A stretch of 64,000 nucleotides of DNA, taken from Algoriphagus aquaeductus (GTDB lineage: Bacteria > Bacteroidota > Bacteroidia > Cytophagales > Cyclobacteriaceae). The stretch spans positions 124,001 to 188,000 of the forward strand of contig NZ_QKTX01000006.1 in assembly GCF_003253485.1 (NCBI RefSeq), given 5' to 3'. Both the position numbers and the translations under genes were made by a program. Positions within the stretch are counted from its first letter, which is position 1. Every line of letters starts with the position of its first letter. Under the pieces are notes generated by a model. That model searched no databases. It was not told the origin of the DNA and saw nothing but the letters and a program-made list of their open reading frames with translations. Below, piece by piece: positions 50,016-58,550 of the stretch.

Positions 50016-50726
50016 ATGAAATCATTACTTTTCAAATGGACGTTACTTTTGTTGATGTTCCCCATATTCGCAGGGGCTCAGCAAGTACGTGTATTAAGTG
50101 AAGTGGTGGATTTTTCTGGAGAGATCGGGACATCCCAACGAAAAACGGTAATTCTTCAAAACGAATCCAATCAACAGAAGACATATTTTCTTAAGAATCT
50201 ACGCGGGAGCATCGGTTCTTCTCAAAAAATGAAAGTGTGCTTTGGGGATCAGTGTTTCGATCCTAAAAAAGAATTGGCCAAGGTTTCCATCAAGCTTGCC
50301 CCGGGGGAAATTTACACGGATTTCTACCTTGAATTTGAGCTTGGAATTGCAGAGACAAAAGGGAGTTTTGATCTGTTTTTCGTGAATGCCGAAAATATTC
50401 GGGAAAACTTCGTCGTTGAAGCAAGGTATGAGGTTGAAAATGCAGGAAAAGCCGATTTCTCTCATAAAGATGTCAAGCTGAGTGATATTTATCCAAATCC
50501 AAGTAGCCGTGTAGCGCAGTTGGATTATGAATTGGTCAACCCAAGATCCAAAGCAAAAATCACCATCAACAGCTTCATCGGTAACCCGATTGCTGAATAT
50601 GAATTGAATCCCGGAAGAAACTCACTTGTGATCAATGTTTCCGATTTCCAGCCTGGCGTCTACTTCTACACCTTGTTTGTAGACAATAAAAATGTAGTAA
50701 CCAAGAAACTACAAGTTAAAAAGTAG
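50016..50726 (+). CDS. Type IX secretion cargo protein (type A C-terminal sorting domain)
   Basis: The 236-residue product has a signal peptide (about residues 1-22, ending FAGAQ), a middle beta-rich domain of about 120 residues, and a C-terminal domain of about 80 residues beginning LSDIYPNPSSRVAQLDYEL and ending GVYFYTLFVDNKNVVTKKL. This is the type A T9SS sorting domain, which directs export across the outer membrane. The small middle domain (ESNQQKTYFLKNLRGSIGSS) is not recognised. A single Cys pair (KVCFGDQCFD) may form a disulfide. A PorD-family gene occurs nearby (53267). Confidence 0.88.
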   Translation: MKSLLFKWTLLLLMFPIFAGAQQVRVLSEVVDFSGEIGTSQRKTVILQNESNQQKTYFLKNLRGSIGSSQKMKVCFGDQCFDPKKELAKVSIKLAPGEIYTDFYLEFELGIAETKGSFDLFFVNAENIRENFVVEARYEVENAGKADFSHKDVKLSDIYPNPSSRVAQLDYELVNPRSKAKITINSFIGNPIAEYELNPGRNSLVINVSDFQPGVYFYTLFVDNKNVVTKKLQVKK

Positions 50727-50749
50727 AAGCTCCGCCACTTCTCCATACG

Positions 50750-50780
50750 TTTGAATCCGAATTATTATCCCGTATATTTG
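50750..50780 (+). promoter_or_regulatory. Promoter of the bamD cluster
   Basis: TTTG (50750-50753), a 19-base spacer and TATATTTG (50773-50780) match the Bacteroidota consensus perfectly. The bamD ATG at 50792 is only 12 bases after the box, predicting a leader of about five bases. Confidence 0.8.
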
Positions 50781-50791
50781 CGGTCTTGAAA

Positions 50792-51682
50792 ATGAACATG
50801 CGATTTCTTTCTCCTCTTGTATTCTCCCTGATTTTATTGATTAGCGCTTGTGGTCCCTTCTCCAAGTTGGAAAAAAGCACCAATTGGGAGGAACTCTACA
50901 ATGGTGCAAACAAGTATTATCAAGAAGGAGAATATAACAAAGCGATTATCCTCTACGACAAAGTGCTGCCTGTAATTAAGGGCTCAGAAAAGGCGGAAAT
51001 GGCCGAGTACAACTATGCAAATTGTCATTTCAAAACCAAGAGATACATCGAGGCAGCAGGATATTTCAACAATTTTTATCGAACCTACAACAGGAGTTCA
51101 CTAGCTGAAGAAGCGCTCTTTATGCACGCCTATTCCCTTTATTTAGATGCACCGGATTACAATCTGGATCAGCAAAGCAGTCAAGAGGCAGTGTCTGCCA
51201 TTCAGCAATTTGTGACGCGATTTCCTACTTCCGCGAGTTTTGAGCGAGCCATGGAAATGCTAAAAGATCTGGAAAGCAGATTTGAAAAAAAGGCATACAG
51301 TGAAGCTCAGATGTATTACCGGTTGAAAGACGGACTCTTTCCAGGTGATTTCTATCGGGCTTGCATCGTGAATTTCCAGAATTTTGCAAAAGATTACCCT
51401 GAAAGCAAGCATAATGAAGAGCTGGCTTACAAGTTGGTGGAAGTTGGATTTGCGTATGCAAAAAACAGCACCTTCGACAAAAAAGAGGATCGACTCAATG
51501 ACGCCATTAAGTTTGCAAACAATTTTTATCGGAAATATCCGGAAAGTGGATTTACTACGGAAGTGAAAAAGTTTGAGAACCAAACCCGTCGTGAAATGGA
51601 AGCTCATTTGCAAGATAAAAAAGAGTATGCAGAAAGACTTGCTGCGCAATCTGTGGTCGATGCTGCTCAAAATGAAAACTAA
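50792..51682 (+). CDS. bamD: Outer membrane protein assembly factor BamD
   Basis: The 296-residue product is a lipoprotein of the BAM complex. The lipobox is LLISAC near residue 18, followed by TPR-like helices (ELYNGANKYYQEGEYNKAII and HFKTKRYIEAAGYFNNFY) of the BamD/YfiO family. ATG at 50792 is preferred; a TTG at 50786 lies at the expected transcription start, and a second ATG at 50798 is possible. It leads the bamD-rpoZ-coaBC-porD-recN cluster behind a consensus promoter. Confidence 0.93.
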   Translation: MNMRFLSPLVFSLILLISACGPFSKLEKSTNWEELYNGANKYYQEGEYNKAIILYDKVLPVIKGSEKAEMAEYNYANCHFKTKRYIEAAGYFNNFYRTYNRSSLAEEALFMHAYSLYLDAPDYNLDQQSSQEAVSAIQQFVTRFPTSASFERAMEMLKDLESRFEKKAYSEAQMYYRLKDGLFPGDFYRACIVNFQNFAKDYPESKHNEELAYKLVEVGFAYAKNSTFDKKEDRLNDAIKFANNFYRKYPESGFTTEVKKFENQTRREMEAHLQDKKEYAERLAAQSVVDAAQNEN

Positions 51683-51708
51683 TTAAGGAATTTAAACAAT
51701 CTAATAAT

Positions 51709-52023
51709 ATGGCGGTCAATCCATCAATCATCACACGAGACTTAGACAAAGTTGCCGAACAAACCGGTAATATCTATGAGTCCATTCATATTGTAGGACA
51801 GCGGGCAAAGCAGATTTCCACCAATCTGAAAGAAGAATTGAACAACAAACTTTCTGAGTTTGCCTCTACGGTTGACAATTTAGAAGAGGTTTTCGAGAAT
51901 AAGGAGCAGATTGAAATCTCCAAGTTTTACGAAAGAATGCCAAAGCCATCGACCTTGGCAATGGAAGAATTTATAGAAGGAAAGGTTTACCACCGATTTC
52001 CTGATCAGGAAGGAGCTGAGTAA
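51709..52023 (+). CDS. rpoZ: DNA-directed RNA polymerase subunit omega
   Basis: The 104-residue product fits the Bacteroidota omega (Rpb6-like) family: SIITRDLDKVAEQTGNIYES, a core helix IVGQRAKQISTNLKEELNNK and a C-terminal tail. Omega assists beta' folding and assembly of the polymerase encoded at 1297, 5220 and 26428. It is cotranscribed with bamD (26-base gap) and coaBC (6-base gap), an order I know as common in this phylum. Divergent sequence makes this less certain than the other subunits. Confidence 0.85.
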   Translation: MAVNPSIITRDLDKVAEQTGNIYESIHIVGQRAKQISTNLKEELNNKLSEFASTVDNLEEVFENKEQIEISKFYERMPKPSTLAMEEFIEGKVYHRFPDQEGAE

Positions 52024-52029
52024 TTTTCC

Positions 52030-53238
52030 ATGAATCTTTCAGGCAAGCGGATTCTTCTTGGGGTGACAGGCAGCATTGCTGCATACAAGTCCGCTCTATT
52101 GACCCGCCTGCTGATTAAATCCGGAGCAGAGGTACAAATCATCATGAGTACCTCTGCTCTTGATTTTATTACCCCATTGACCTTGGCTACGCTATCCAAG
52201 CGACCGGTTTATTCTGATTTTTCTGACAAAAAGTCTGGGCAATGGCATAACCATGTAGAATTGGGCCTTTGGGCAGACCTGTTTGTAGTCGCGCCATTAA
52301 GTGCCAACACCCTGGCTAAATTTGCCAATGGCCTATGTGATAATTTGCTCACAGCCACCTATCTCTCCGCCCGGTGTCCTGTGATGCTGGCGCCTGCTAT
52401 GGATCTGGATATGTACCAGCATCCTTCTGTCAGGGCAAACCTTCAAAAGGTATCCTCTTTTGGAAATATCTTGCTCGATGCGGAGTCGGGGGAGTTGGCG
52501 AGTGGGTTGACTGGTCAGGGTAGAATGATGGAGCCGGAGCACATAGTGAATCGGGTAAATGATTTTTTTATCCAGTCCCAAGATTTTAAAGGCAAGAAAG
52601 TAATGGTCACGATGGGTCCTACTCAGGAAGCCATTGATCCTGTCAGGTATATCAGCAACCATTCCAGTGGGAAAATGGGGCTTTCCATTGCAAAGGCTTT
52701 TCGTTCAAGAGGTGCGGAGGTTTTTGTAGTTTCTGGACCGGTAAGTTTGAATTTGAATTCCGGGGATTTTCATGTAATAAAAGTTTCCTCTGCCAAAGAA
52801 ATGTATGAGGCTGCTGAGTCTATTCATGCTCAAATGGATATTTGTGTATTTGCGGCAGCTGTTGCAGATTATACTGTTTCCCAAATCGCTGCTGAGAAAA
52901 TCAAAAAGCAAGACGATACTTTTGACCTTCAGCTCAAAAAGACAATTGATATCGCTTTTGAACTTGGGAAAAGAAAGATGCCGAATCAGATTCATGTTGG
53001 ATTTGCATTAGAAACTGAGAATGAAGAAGCACATGCCAAAGCCAAGTTGGGAAAGAAAAATTTTGATATGGTCGTACTCAATTCGGCACGAGAGGATGGC
53101 GCAGGTTTTCAGCATGATACCAATAGAGTGAAGATCTTCCACCAAAATGGGAGAAGCATTGAATCCAAACTTTTACCCAAATCCGAAATTGCCGAATTGA
53201 TTCTTGATGAAGTCAAAATTGCCCCGGTTTGGGTTTGA
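52030..53238 (+). CDS. coaBC: Bifunctional phosphopantothenoylcysteine decarboxylase/synthase
   Basis: The 402-residue product catalyses two steps of coenzyme A synthesis. The N-terminal flavoprotein CoaC domain (1 to about 175) has the catalytic His75 in NHVELG, and the CoaB domain (about 185-400) has Asn210 in RYISNHSSGKMG and Lys290 in AAEKIKK. Numbering matches the E. coli enzyme almost exactly. At two CoaC positions it differs: Asp125 stands where E. coli has Asn125 (PAMDLDM for PxMNxxM) and Ser158 where it has the catalytic Cys158 (ELASGLTGQGRM). It follows rpoZ by six bases. Confidence 0.95.
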   Translation: MNLSGKRILLGVTGSIAAYKSALLTRLLIKSGAEVQIIMSTSALDFITPLTLATLSKRPVYSDFSDKKSGQWHNHVELGLWADLFVVAPLSANTLAKFANGLCDNLLTATYLSARCPVMLAPAMDLDMYQHPSVRANLQKVSSFGNILLDAESGELASGLTGQGRMMEPEHIVNRVNDFFIQSQDFKGKKVMVTMGPTQEAIDPVRYISNHSSGKMGLSIAKAFRSRGAEVFVVSGPVSLNLNSGDFHVIKVSSAKEMYEAAESIHAQMDICVFAAAVADYTVSQIAAEKIKKQDDTFDLQLKKTIDIAFELGKRKMPNQIHVGFALETENEEAHAKAKLGKKNFDMVVLNSAREDGAGFQHDTNRVKIFHQNGRSIESKLLPKSEIAELILDEVKIAPVWV

Positions 53239-53266
53239 GAATTAGATTTTTGTTAAGTTTAGCTTC

Positions 53267-54169
53267 ATGAAGAGAGGCCTTCTTTCCATAATCCTTTTCC
53301 TTTGTATATCCTCTGTTTTTGCACAGGAGCTCAATTTTACGGTGATCATCAACAGTGATCGATCCAGATTTCAAAATACGGATGTCTTCAACCAGATGAA
53401 GGCAAGTTTCGAGCAGTTTCTTAATGGAAGGTCTTGGACCAATGATGAGTTTCGGCCTGAAGAACGGATCAAGGGTAATTTATTGATCACCATTAATGAA
53501 GTTCCCCAAGTGGGAGTTTACAGTGCCACGGTACAAATCCAGGTAGTACGGCCCGTATATGGCACCAATTATGAATCCTTGATTTTTAACTTTGCTGACC
53601 GAAATTGGTCCTTTGAATACATCGAGTCCCAACCGCTGGAGTTCAATCGATTCACTTTTTTAAATAACATCAGTTCGCTTTTGGCCTTTTATGCCCACAT
53701 CGCCTTGGGGATAGATTACGATTCCTTTTCTTCCCGTGGAGGCAATCCCTATTTCGAAGTGGCCAACGATATCGTCAACAATGCCCAGCAATCAGGACGT
53801 CCGGGTTGGGTTCAAAATCCCGGTGATCGTCGCAGTCGATATTGGTTGATCAATGATATCTATGTGTCAACGGTATATTCTCAGATCCGGGATGCTTTCT
53901 ATCTCTACCACAGACAGGGCATGGATATGATTCAGATCGATTCGGAGGCAGCTTATAAAAATATTTTAGAGGCGATCAGATTGGTGGCAGAGGCCAATAA
54001 GCTACAGCCGAATGGGATATTTACCATCAGTTTTGTGGATGCCAAGAGTGATGAGATTTCACAGATATTGAAGAATGCGCCTTTTGAAATCAAAGAAGAA
54101 GCAGTGAAATTGCTCCTTGAGGTTGATCCCAATAATGCGAGAAAGTACAATGAGCTTCTTCGAAGCTAA
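53267..54169 (+). CDS. porD: PorD/DUF4835 family protein (type IX secretion-associated)
   Basis: The 300-residue product has a signal peptide (about residues 1-20, ending SSVFAQ) and matches the DUF4835 family: ELNFTVIINSDRSRFQNTDV at the mature N-terminus, FIFNFADRNWSFEYI-like LIFNFADRNWSFEYIESQPL, and FLNNISSLLAFYAHIALGID. This family is annotated as PorD in type IX secretion systems, although its exact role is unsettled. It lies between coaBC and recN, a position I know as conserved in Bacteroidota. A T9SS cargo gene is 3 kb upstream. Confidence 0.85.
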   Translation: MKRGLLSIILFLCISSVFAQELNFTVIINSDRSRFQNTDVFNQMKASFEQFLNGRSWTNDEFRPEERIKGNLLITINEVPQVGVYSATVQIQVVRPVYGTNYESLIFNFADRNWSFEYIESQPLEFNRFTFLNNISSLLAFYAHIALGIDYDSFSSRGGNPYFEVANDIVNNAQQSGRPGWVQNPGDRRSRYWLINDIYVSTVYSQIRDAFYLYHRQGMDMIQIDSEAAYKNILEAIRLVAEANKLQPNGIFTISFVDAKSDEISQILKNAPFEIKEEAVKLLLEVDPNNARKYNELLRS

Positions 54170-54180
54170 GTCAGTTTTTT

Positions 54181-54188
54181 TAGCTTTG
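54181..54188 (+). promoter_or_regulatory. -7 box before recN
   Basis: TAGCTTTG matches TAnnTTTG and lies 20 bases before the recN ATG. The -33 position has no clear TTTG, so it may add only weak internal transcription. Confidence 0.4.
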
Positions 54189-54207
54189 TCCCCAAGTTTC
54201 TTCCCTT

Positions 54208-55860
54208 ATGCTCAAATCGCTAAGTATATCCAACTATGCTCTTATTGATCAGCTACTGATGCAGCCGAGCGCCAAGCTGAACATGATAACCGGTGAAACG
54301 GGTGCGGGGAAATCCATTATGCTCGGTGCCGTTGGCCTGTTGTTGGGCAATCGGGCGGACACCAAAGTCCTGCTACATGAAGAAAAAAAATGTGTCGTGG
54401 AAGGGATTTTTGATATTCAGGAGTATGGTTTGAAAAGCTATTTTGAGGAGCTGGAGTTGGATTACGAGGATACCTGCATTGTCAGAAGAGAAATCAGTCC
54501 GGGAGGCAAATCACGTTCATTTATCAATGACACGCCCGTATTGTTGGATGCATTGAAGGTCCTGGGGGCCAGGCTGATGGATGTCCATTCACAGCACGAT
54601 ACCTTGTTGTTGGGCGAAGGGGCATATCAACTCAGTTTGGTGGATGCATTTGCCCAAACTCAAAAGGAGCGATCGGACTATCAGCAGGCGTTCAGAGATT
54701 TCAGAAAAGCCAAGAGGAATTTTGAAGAATTAAAACAACGGGCTTTGGAGCTTCAAAAAGAAGCAGACTTCAATCAATTTCAATTGGATGAATTAAGTGC
54801 CGTTTCATTGGTTTCGGGAGAGCAATCCGAGCTCGAATCTGAACAGGAAATTCTCGAAAACGCCGAAGAAATTAAACTGAAAATCAATGAATTGTTATCC
54901 GTTTTTCAGGATGAGCAATTTGGGGTCCTTCAGGGCTTAGGTCAAATCCAACACGGTTTGCAAGCTCTGGAGCGGCTTGCTCACAAATTCGAAAATTACA
55001 GAGCACGTTTTCAGACCGTTTTCATTGAGTTGAAGGATGTCCTCGAAAGCCTTTCTGATGAAGAAAGTAAAGTGGAGGTGGATTTTGGAAAGTTGGAGCA
55101 AATTCGAGACCGACTCAGCAAAATTTACCAATTGCAAAAAAAGCACGGAGTTCAATCGGTAGAGGAGCTGATGACTATCGAAAGCCAATTGGCGGATAAA
55201 GTATTTCAATTTCAAAATCTGGATGAAAATCTATCCCATGCTGAGAAAATTTTTCAAGAGGCTGAAAAAACCTTGTTCGTTTGCGGGAAGGTTTTAAGTG
55301 AAAAAAGAAAGTCTTGTTTTCCGGTCTTTGAAAATGCACTGCAAGAATTATTGTCCGGATTGGGGATGGAAAACGCCCGTATTAAACTCGAGATACAACA
55401 GGTTTCTCCCATTGCCTCCGGGTTGGATGAGGTGGAAATCTTGTTTTCAGCAAATAAGGGCGGGATTCCGCAACCTCTGAAAAAAGTAGCCTCGGGAGGT
55501 GAATTTTCCCGACTTCTTTTTGGGATCAAGTACCTGATGGCTGATAAAATGGCATTGCCTACGCTTATTTTTGATGAAATTGATACCGGGATTTCAGGAG
55601 AGGTAGCCCTTCAAATGGTGAGAATGATGAAGGATATTGCCCAGAGGCATCAGGTAATCTGCATCACTCACCTTCCGCAAGTGGCGGCTAAAGGTGACCT
55701 TCATTACTTTGTGTTTAAGGATAACTCCTCCGAAAAAACCATCTCCAAAATCAAGCTCTTGGACGCGGAGGAGCGAGTGCAGGAACTAGCCAAAATGATT
55801 GCGGGAGCTAATCCATCTCCCTCTGCTTTATCCAGTGCAAAAGAGCTCTTGCAATATTGA
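54208..55860 (+). CDS. recN: DNA repair protein RecN
   Basis: The 550-residue product is an SMC-like ATPase for double-strand break repair. It starts LKSLSISNYALIDQLLMQPS and has Walker A TGETGAGKSIMLGAVG (about residues 30-45), a long coiled-coil centre (about 150-360), the signature KKVASGGEFSRLLFGIKYLM and Walker B LIFDEIDTGISGEVA, followed by the H-loop ICITHLPQVAAKG. Length is typical for the family. It is the last gene of the bamD cluster. Confidence 0.96.
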   Translation: MLKSLSISNYALIDQLLMQPSAKLNMITGETGAGKSIMLGAVGLLLGNRADTKVLLHEEKKCVVEGIFDIQEYGLKSYFEELELDYEDTCIVRREISPGGKSRSFINDTPVLLDALKVLGARLMDVHSQHDTLLLGEGAYQLSLVDAFAQTQKERSDYQQAFRDFRKAKRNFEELKQRALELQKEADFNQFQLDELSAVSLVSGEQSELESEQEILENAEEIKLKINELLSVFQDEQFGVLQGLGQIQHGLQALERLAHKFENYRARFQTVFIELKDVLESLSDEESKVEVDFGKLEQIRDRLSKIYQLQKKHGVQSVEELMTIESQLADKVFQFQNLDENLSHAEKIFQEAEKTLFVCGKVLSEKRKSCFPVFENALQELLSGLGMENARIKLEIQQVSPIASGLDEVEILFSANKGGIPQPLKKVASGGEFSRLLFGIKYLMADKMALPTLIFDEIDTGISGEVALQMVRMMKDIAQRHQVICITHLPQVAAKGDLHYFVFKDNSSEKTISKIKLLDAEERVQELAKMIAGANPSPSALSSAKELLQY

Positions 55861-55922
55861 AAGCCTAACTCCTGAATTTTGTCTATTTTTACCCGAGTTT
55901 TTGTAATCAATCCAATAGCTAT

Positions 55923-56738
55923 ATGCCAGAAAATTTGCTCAAAGGAAAAGTAGGAATCATCACCGGGGCGCTAGATGAGAACTCTATTGCCTGGAAAACA
56001 GCCCTCAAGGTAAAAGAACAAGGTGGACGCTTTGTCCTGACAAATGCCCCGATTGCCATGAGAATGGGAGCCATCAAAGAGCTCGCTCAGGAATGTAATA
56101 CCATTGTGATTCCTGCCGATGCCACCGTGATAGAAGATATCGAGAAGTTATACGCCGAAGCTAAGGAGTTTTTGGGGGCTGATTTCGACTTTCTGTTGCA
56201 TTCCATTGGGATGTCACCCAACATCAGAAAAGGCAGATCTTATGGAGATCTCAATTATGAATGGGCGATGAAGTCATACGATGTATCGGCGATTTCCTTT
56301 CATAAAATGATGCAGGTAGCCGAAAAAATGGATGTGATGAAAGAGTGGGGGTCCATTATTGGTCTTTCTTACATTGCCGCCCAGCGTGTATATCCTTTCT
56401 ATACCGATATGGCTGATGCCAAAGCGCTTCTGGAAAGTATTGCCAGAGGATATGGGTATAGATTTGGCAAGGCCAAAAAGGTAAGAGTGAATACCATCTC
56501 CCAGTCACCTACCAAAACTACTGCCGGTACAGGAATTGGAGGATTTGACTCTTTCTTCAATTTTGCCGAGGCTCTTTCTCCTTTGGGAAATGCCTCAGCA
56601 GAAGCCTGTGCGGATTACATCGTCACCTTATTTTCCGACCTGACTCGCATGGTAACCATGCAAAATCTTTTCCACGATGGCGGATATTCCTTCACCGGGA
56701 TTTCTGAAGAAATCATGGAGAAATTCAAAGATTTATAA
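55923..56738 (+). CDS. fabI: Enoyl-[acyl-carrier-protein] reductase (NADH), FabI type
   Basis: The 271-residue product performs the last reduction of the type II fatty acid cycle. The nucleotide-binding part has the FabI form GIITGALDENSIAWKTA, the core has LLHSIGMSP, and the catalytic Tyr-x6-Lys is seen as YTDMADAK (about residues 160-167), which marks FabI rather than FabL or FabV. It is the triclosan target in other bacteria. A terminator with a GAAA loop follows it. Confidence 0.95.
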   Translation: MPENLLKGKVGIITGALDENSIAWKTALKVKEQGGRFVLTNAPIAMRMGAIKELAQECNTIVIPADATVIEDIEKLYAEAKEFLGADFDFLLHSIGMSPNIRKGRSYGDLNYEWAMKSYDVSAISFHKMMQVAEKMDVMKEWGSIIGLSYIAAQRVYPFYTDMADAKALLESIARGYGYRFGKAKKVRVNTISQSPTKTTAGTGIGGFDSFFNFAEALSPLGNASAEACADYIVTLFSDLTRMVTMQNLFHDGGYSFTGISEEIMEKFKDL

Positions 56739-56760
56739 AACCACTTAATCAAACCGAAAG

Positions 56761-56784
56761 CCCTGGAGAAATTCAGGGTTTTTT
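56761..56784 (+). terminator. Terminator after fabI
   Basis: CCCTGGA (56761-56767) pairs with TTCAGGG (56772-56778, one G-T pair) around a GAAA tetraloop and is followed by six T. It separates fabI from the amidohydrolase gene. Confidence 0.75.
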
Positions 56785-56862
56785 CATTTTCCGGCTGTCC
56801 AAAATCGGTTTTTTGATTTCCGATTTTCACCTAACTTATCCAATCAAAGAATCCACTACCTT

Positions 56863-58452
56863 ATGTTGAAAAAAATTACCCTATTCTGCCTCGCAGTCCT
56901 TTCATTTTCGGCGACGGCGATTTCCCAAATCATGCCAGCTCCCGACCGAGCGGAAGGAGATGGTCCTTATGAGCGGCTGATCATCCGTGGAGTCACCCTT
57001 ATTGATGGTACTGGGGCACCACCCATCGGTCCTGTGGATATTGTGGTAGAGAAAAACAGAATCGTCCAAGTACAAACGGTCGGCTACCCGGGATTGGAAA
57101 TCAATGAAAACCGTCGACCCAAAGCGGATGAAAAAACCAAAGTCATGGATCTGGAAGGTCACTACTTGCTTCCCGGATTGGTAGATATGCACGGTCATAT
57201 CGGAGGCTCTGGACAAGGAACACCGGCTGAATATGTGTTTAAGCTTTGGATGGCACATGGGATTACTACGATCAGAGACCCTTCGGCCGGCAATGGGTTA
57301 AATTGGGTCTTGGAGCACAAAAAGAAATCTGCTGCCAACCAAATCACTGCACCTAGAATCCTTGCCTATACTTCTTTCGGTCAGGGGGCAAAAGGTCCCA
57401 TTACCACGGCTGAGCAAGCCAAAGCTTGGGTCAATGAAAACAAGGCAAAGGGTGCAGATGGCATCAAATTTTTCGGAGCGAAGCCCGAGGTAATGCAGGC
57501 AGCCATTTCAGAAAACAAACGAATTGGATTGGGTTCGGCTATGCACCATCAGCAGATGGATGTAGCTCGCTGGAACGTTCTTCATTCCGCTCGGGCAGGA
57601 CTAACTACTATGGAGCATTGGTATGGATTGCCTGAAGCACTGTTTACAGACCGGACTATTCAGGATTTTCGTTTGGATTATAATTATCAAAACGAGCAAC
57701 ACCGGTTTTCTGAGGCGGGTAATCTTTGGAAGCAGGCGGCTGCTCCCTATTCAGAGCATTGGAACAAGGTCATGAATGAATTATTGGAGCTGGACTTTAC
57801 GCTGGATCCTACCCTAAACATCTATGAAGCAAACCGTGACCTAATGCGTGCCCGTACCCAAGAATGGCACGATGTCTATACGCTTCCTTCTCTTTGGAGA
57901 TTTTATGCACCCAACAGACAGTCTCACGGTTCCTATTGGTTTGACTGGACTACTGAGCAAGAGGTTCAGTGGAAAGAAAACTATCGCTTGTGGATGACTT
58001 TTGTGAATGAATATAAAAATCGGGGGGGACGCGTGACCGCTGGTTCCGATTCTGGGTTTATCTATCAGCTTTACGGATTTGCTTACATCCGGGAATTGGA
58101 AATGCTGCGAGAAGCCGGTTTTCATCCCTTGGAGGTGATTCGTTCGGCGACGATGTATGGCGCAGAGGCTTTGGGTATGGATAAGGAAATCGGTACTGTT
58201 GAAGTCGGGAAGCTTGCCGATTTTGTGATTTTGGAAGAAAATCCACTTCAAAATCTAAAAGTGTTGTATGGTACTGGAGCTATTCGAATCAGCGATAAAA
58301 ATGTACCCATCAGGGTGGGCGGTGTCAAATACACCGTAAAAGACGGAATTGTCTATGATGCAAAAAAACTTCTGGAAGATGTGAAAACTATTGTAGATCA
58401 ACACAAAGCCAGAGAAAATGCCCGAATTACCCAGCCTGGATTGGATTGGTAA
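56863..58452 (+). CDS. Secreted amidohydrolase family protein
   Basis: The 529-residue product has a signal peptide (about residues 1-21) and an amidohydrolase (imidazolonepropionase-like) metal-dependent hydrolase domain. It has GLVDMHGHIGG at the first metal site, a Lys in DGIKFFGAKPE, then His residues in SAMHHQQMD and TMEHWYG, and Asp in TAGSDSGFIY. A cap domain of unusual W/Y-rich sequence (about 270-370) is inserted. The end AEALGMDKEIGTVEVGKLAD is typical of the family. The substrate (cyclic amides, peptides or esters) cannot be told. A terminator follows it. Confidence 0.9.
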   Translation: MLKKITLFCLAVLSFSATAISQIMPAPDRAEGDGPYERLIIRGVTLIDGTGAPPIGPVDIVVEKNRIVQVQTVGYPGLEINENRRPKADEKTKVMDLEGHYLLPGLVDMHGHIGGSGQGTPAEYVFKLWMAHGITTIRDPSAGNGLNWVLEHKKKSAANQITAPRILAYTSFGQGAKGPITTAEQAKAWVNENKAKGADGIKFFGAKPEVMQAAISENKRIGLGSAMHHQQMDVARWNVLHSARAGLTTMEHWYGLPEALFTDRTIQDFRLDYNYQNEQHRFSEAGNLWKQAAAPYSEHWNKVMNELLELDFTLDPTLNIYEANRDLMRARTQEWHDVYTLPSLWRFYAPNRQSHGSYWFDWTTEQEVQWKENYRLWMTFVNEYKNRGGRVTAGSDSGFIYQLYGFAYIRELEMLREAGFHPLEVIRSATMYGAEALGMDKEIGTVEVGKLADFVILEENPLQNLKVLYGTGAIRISDKNVPIRVGGVKYTVKDGIVYDAKKLLEDVKTIVDQHKARENARITQPGLDW

Positions 58453-58477
58453 AGGAGTTTCAATTTCGATAAATGTG

Positions 58478-58516
58478 AAATGAGGACGAGTGCAATTAGT
58501 GCCCGTCCTCATTTTT
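58478..58516 (+). terminator. Terminator after the amidohydrolase gene
   Basis: AAATGAGGACG (58478-58488) pairs perfectly with CGTCCTCATTT (58504-58514), followed by a T-rich run. The loop is 15 bases long. Confidence 0.8.
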
Positions 58517-58550
58517 ATTTAACTTCCCATATATCCCAAATACTACGACG

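Noticed and set aside
50750..50791. TTG at 50786 as the bamD start
   Set aside because: It coincides with the predicted transcription start; the ATG at 50792 gives a proper lipoprotein signal.
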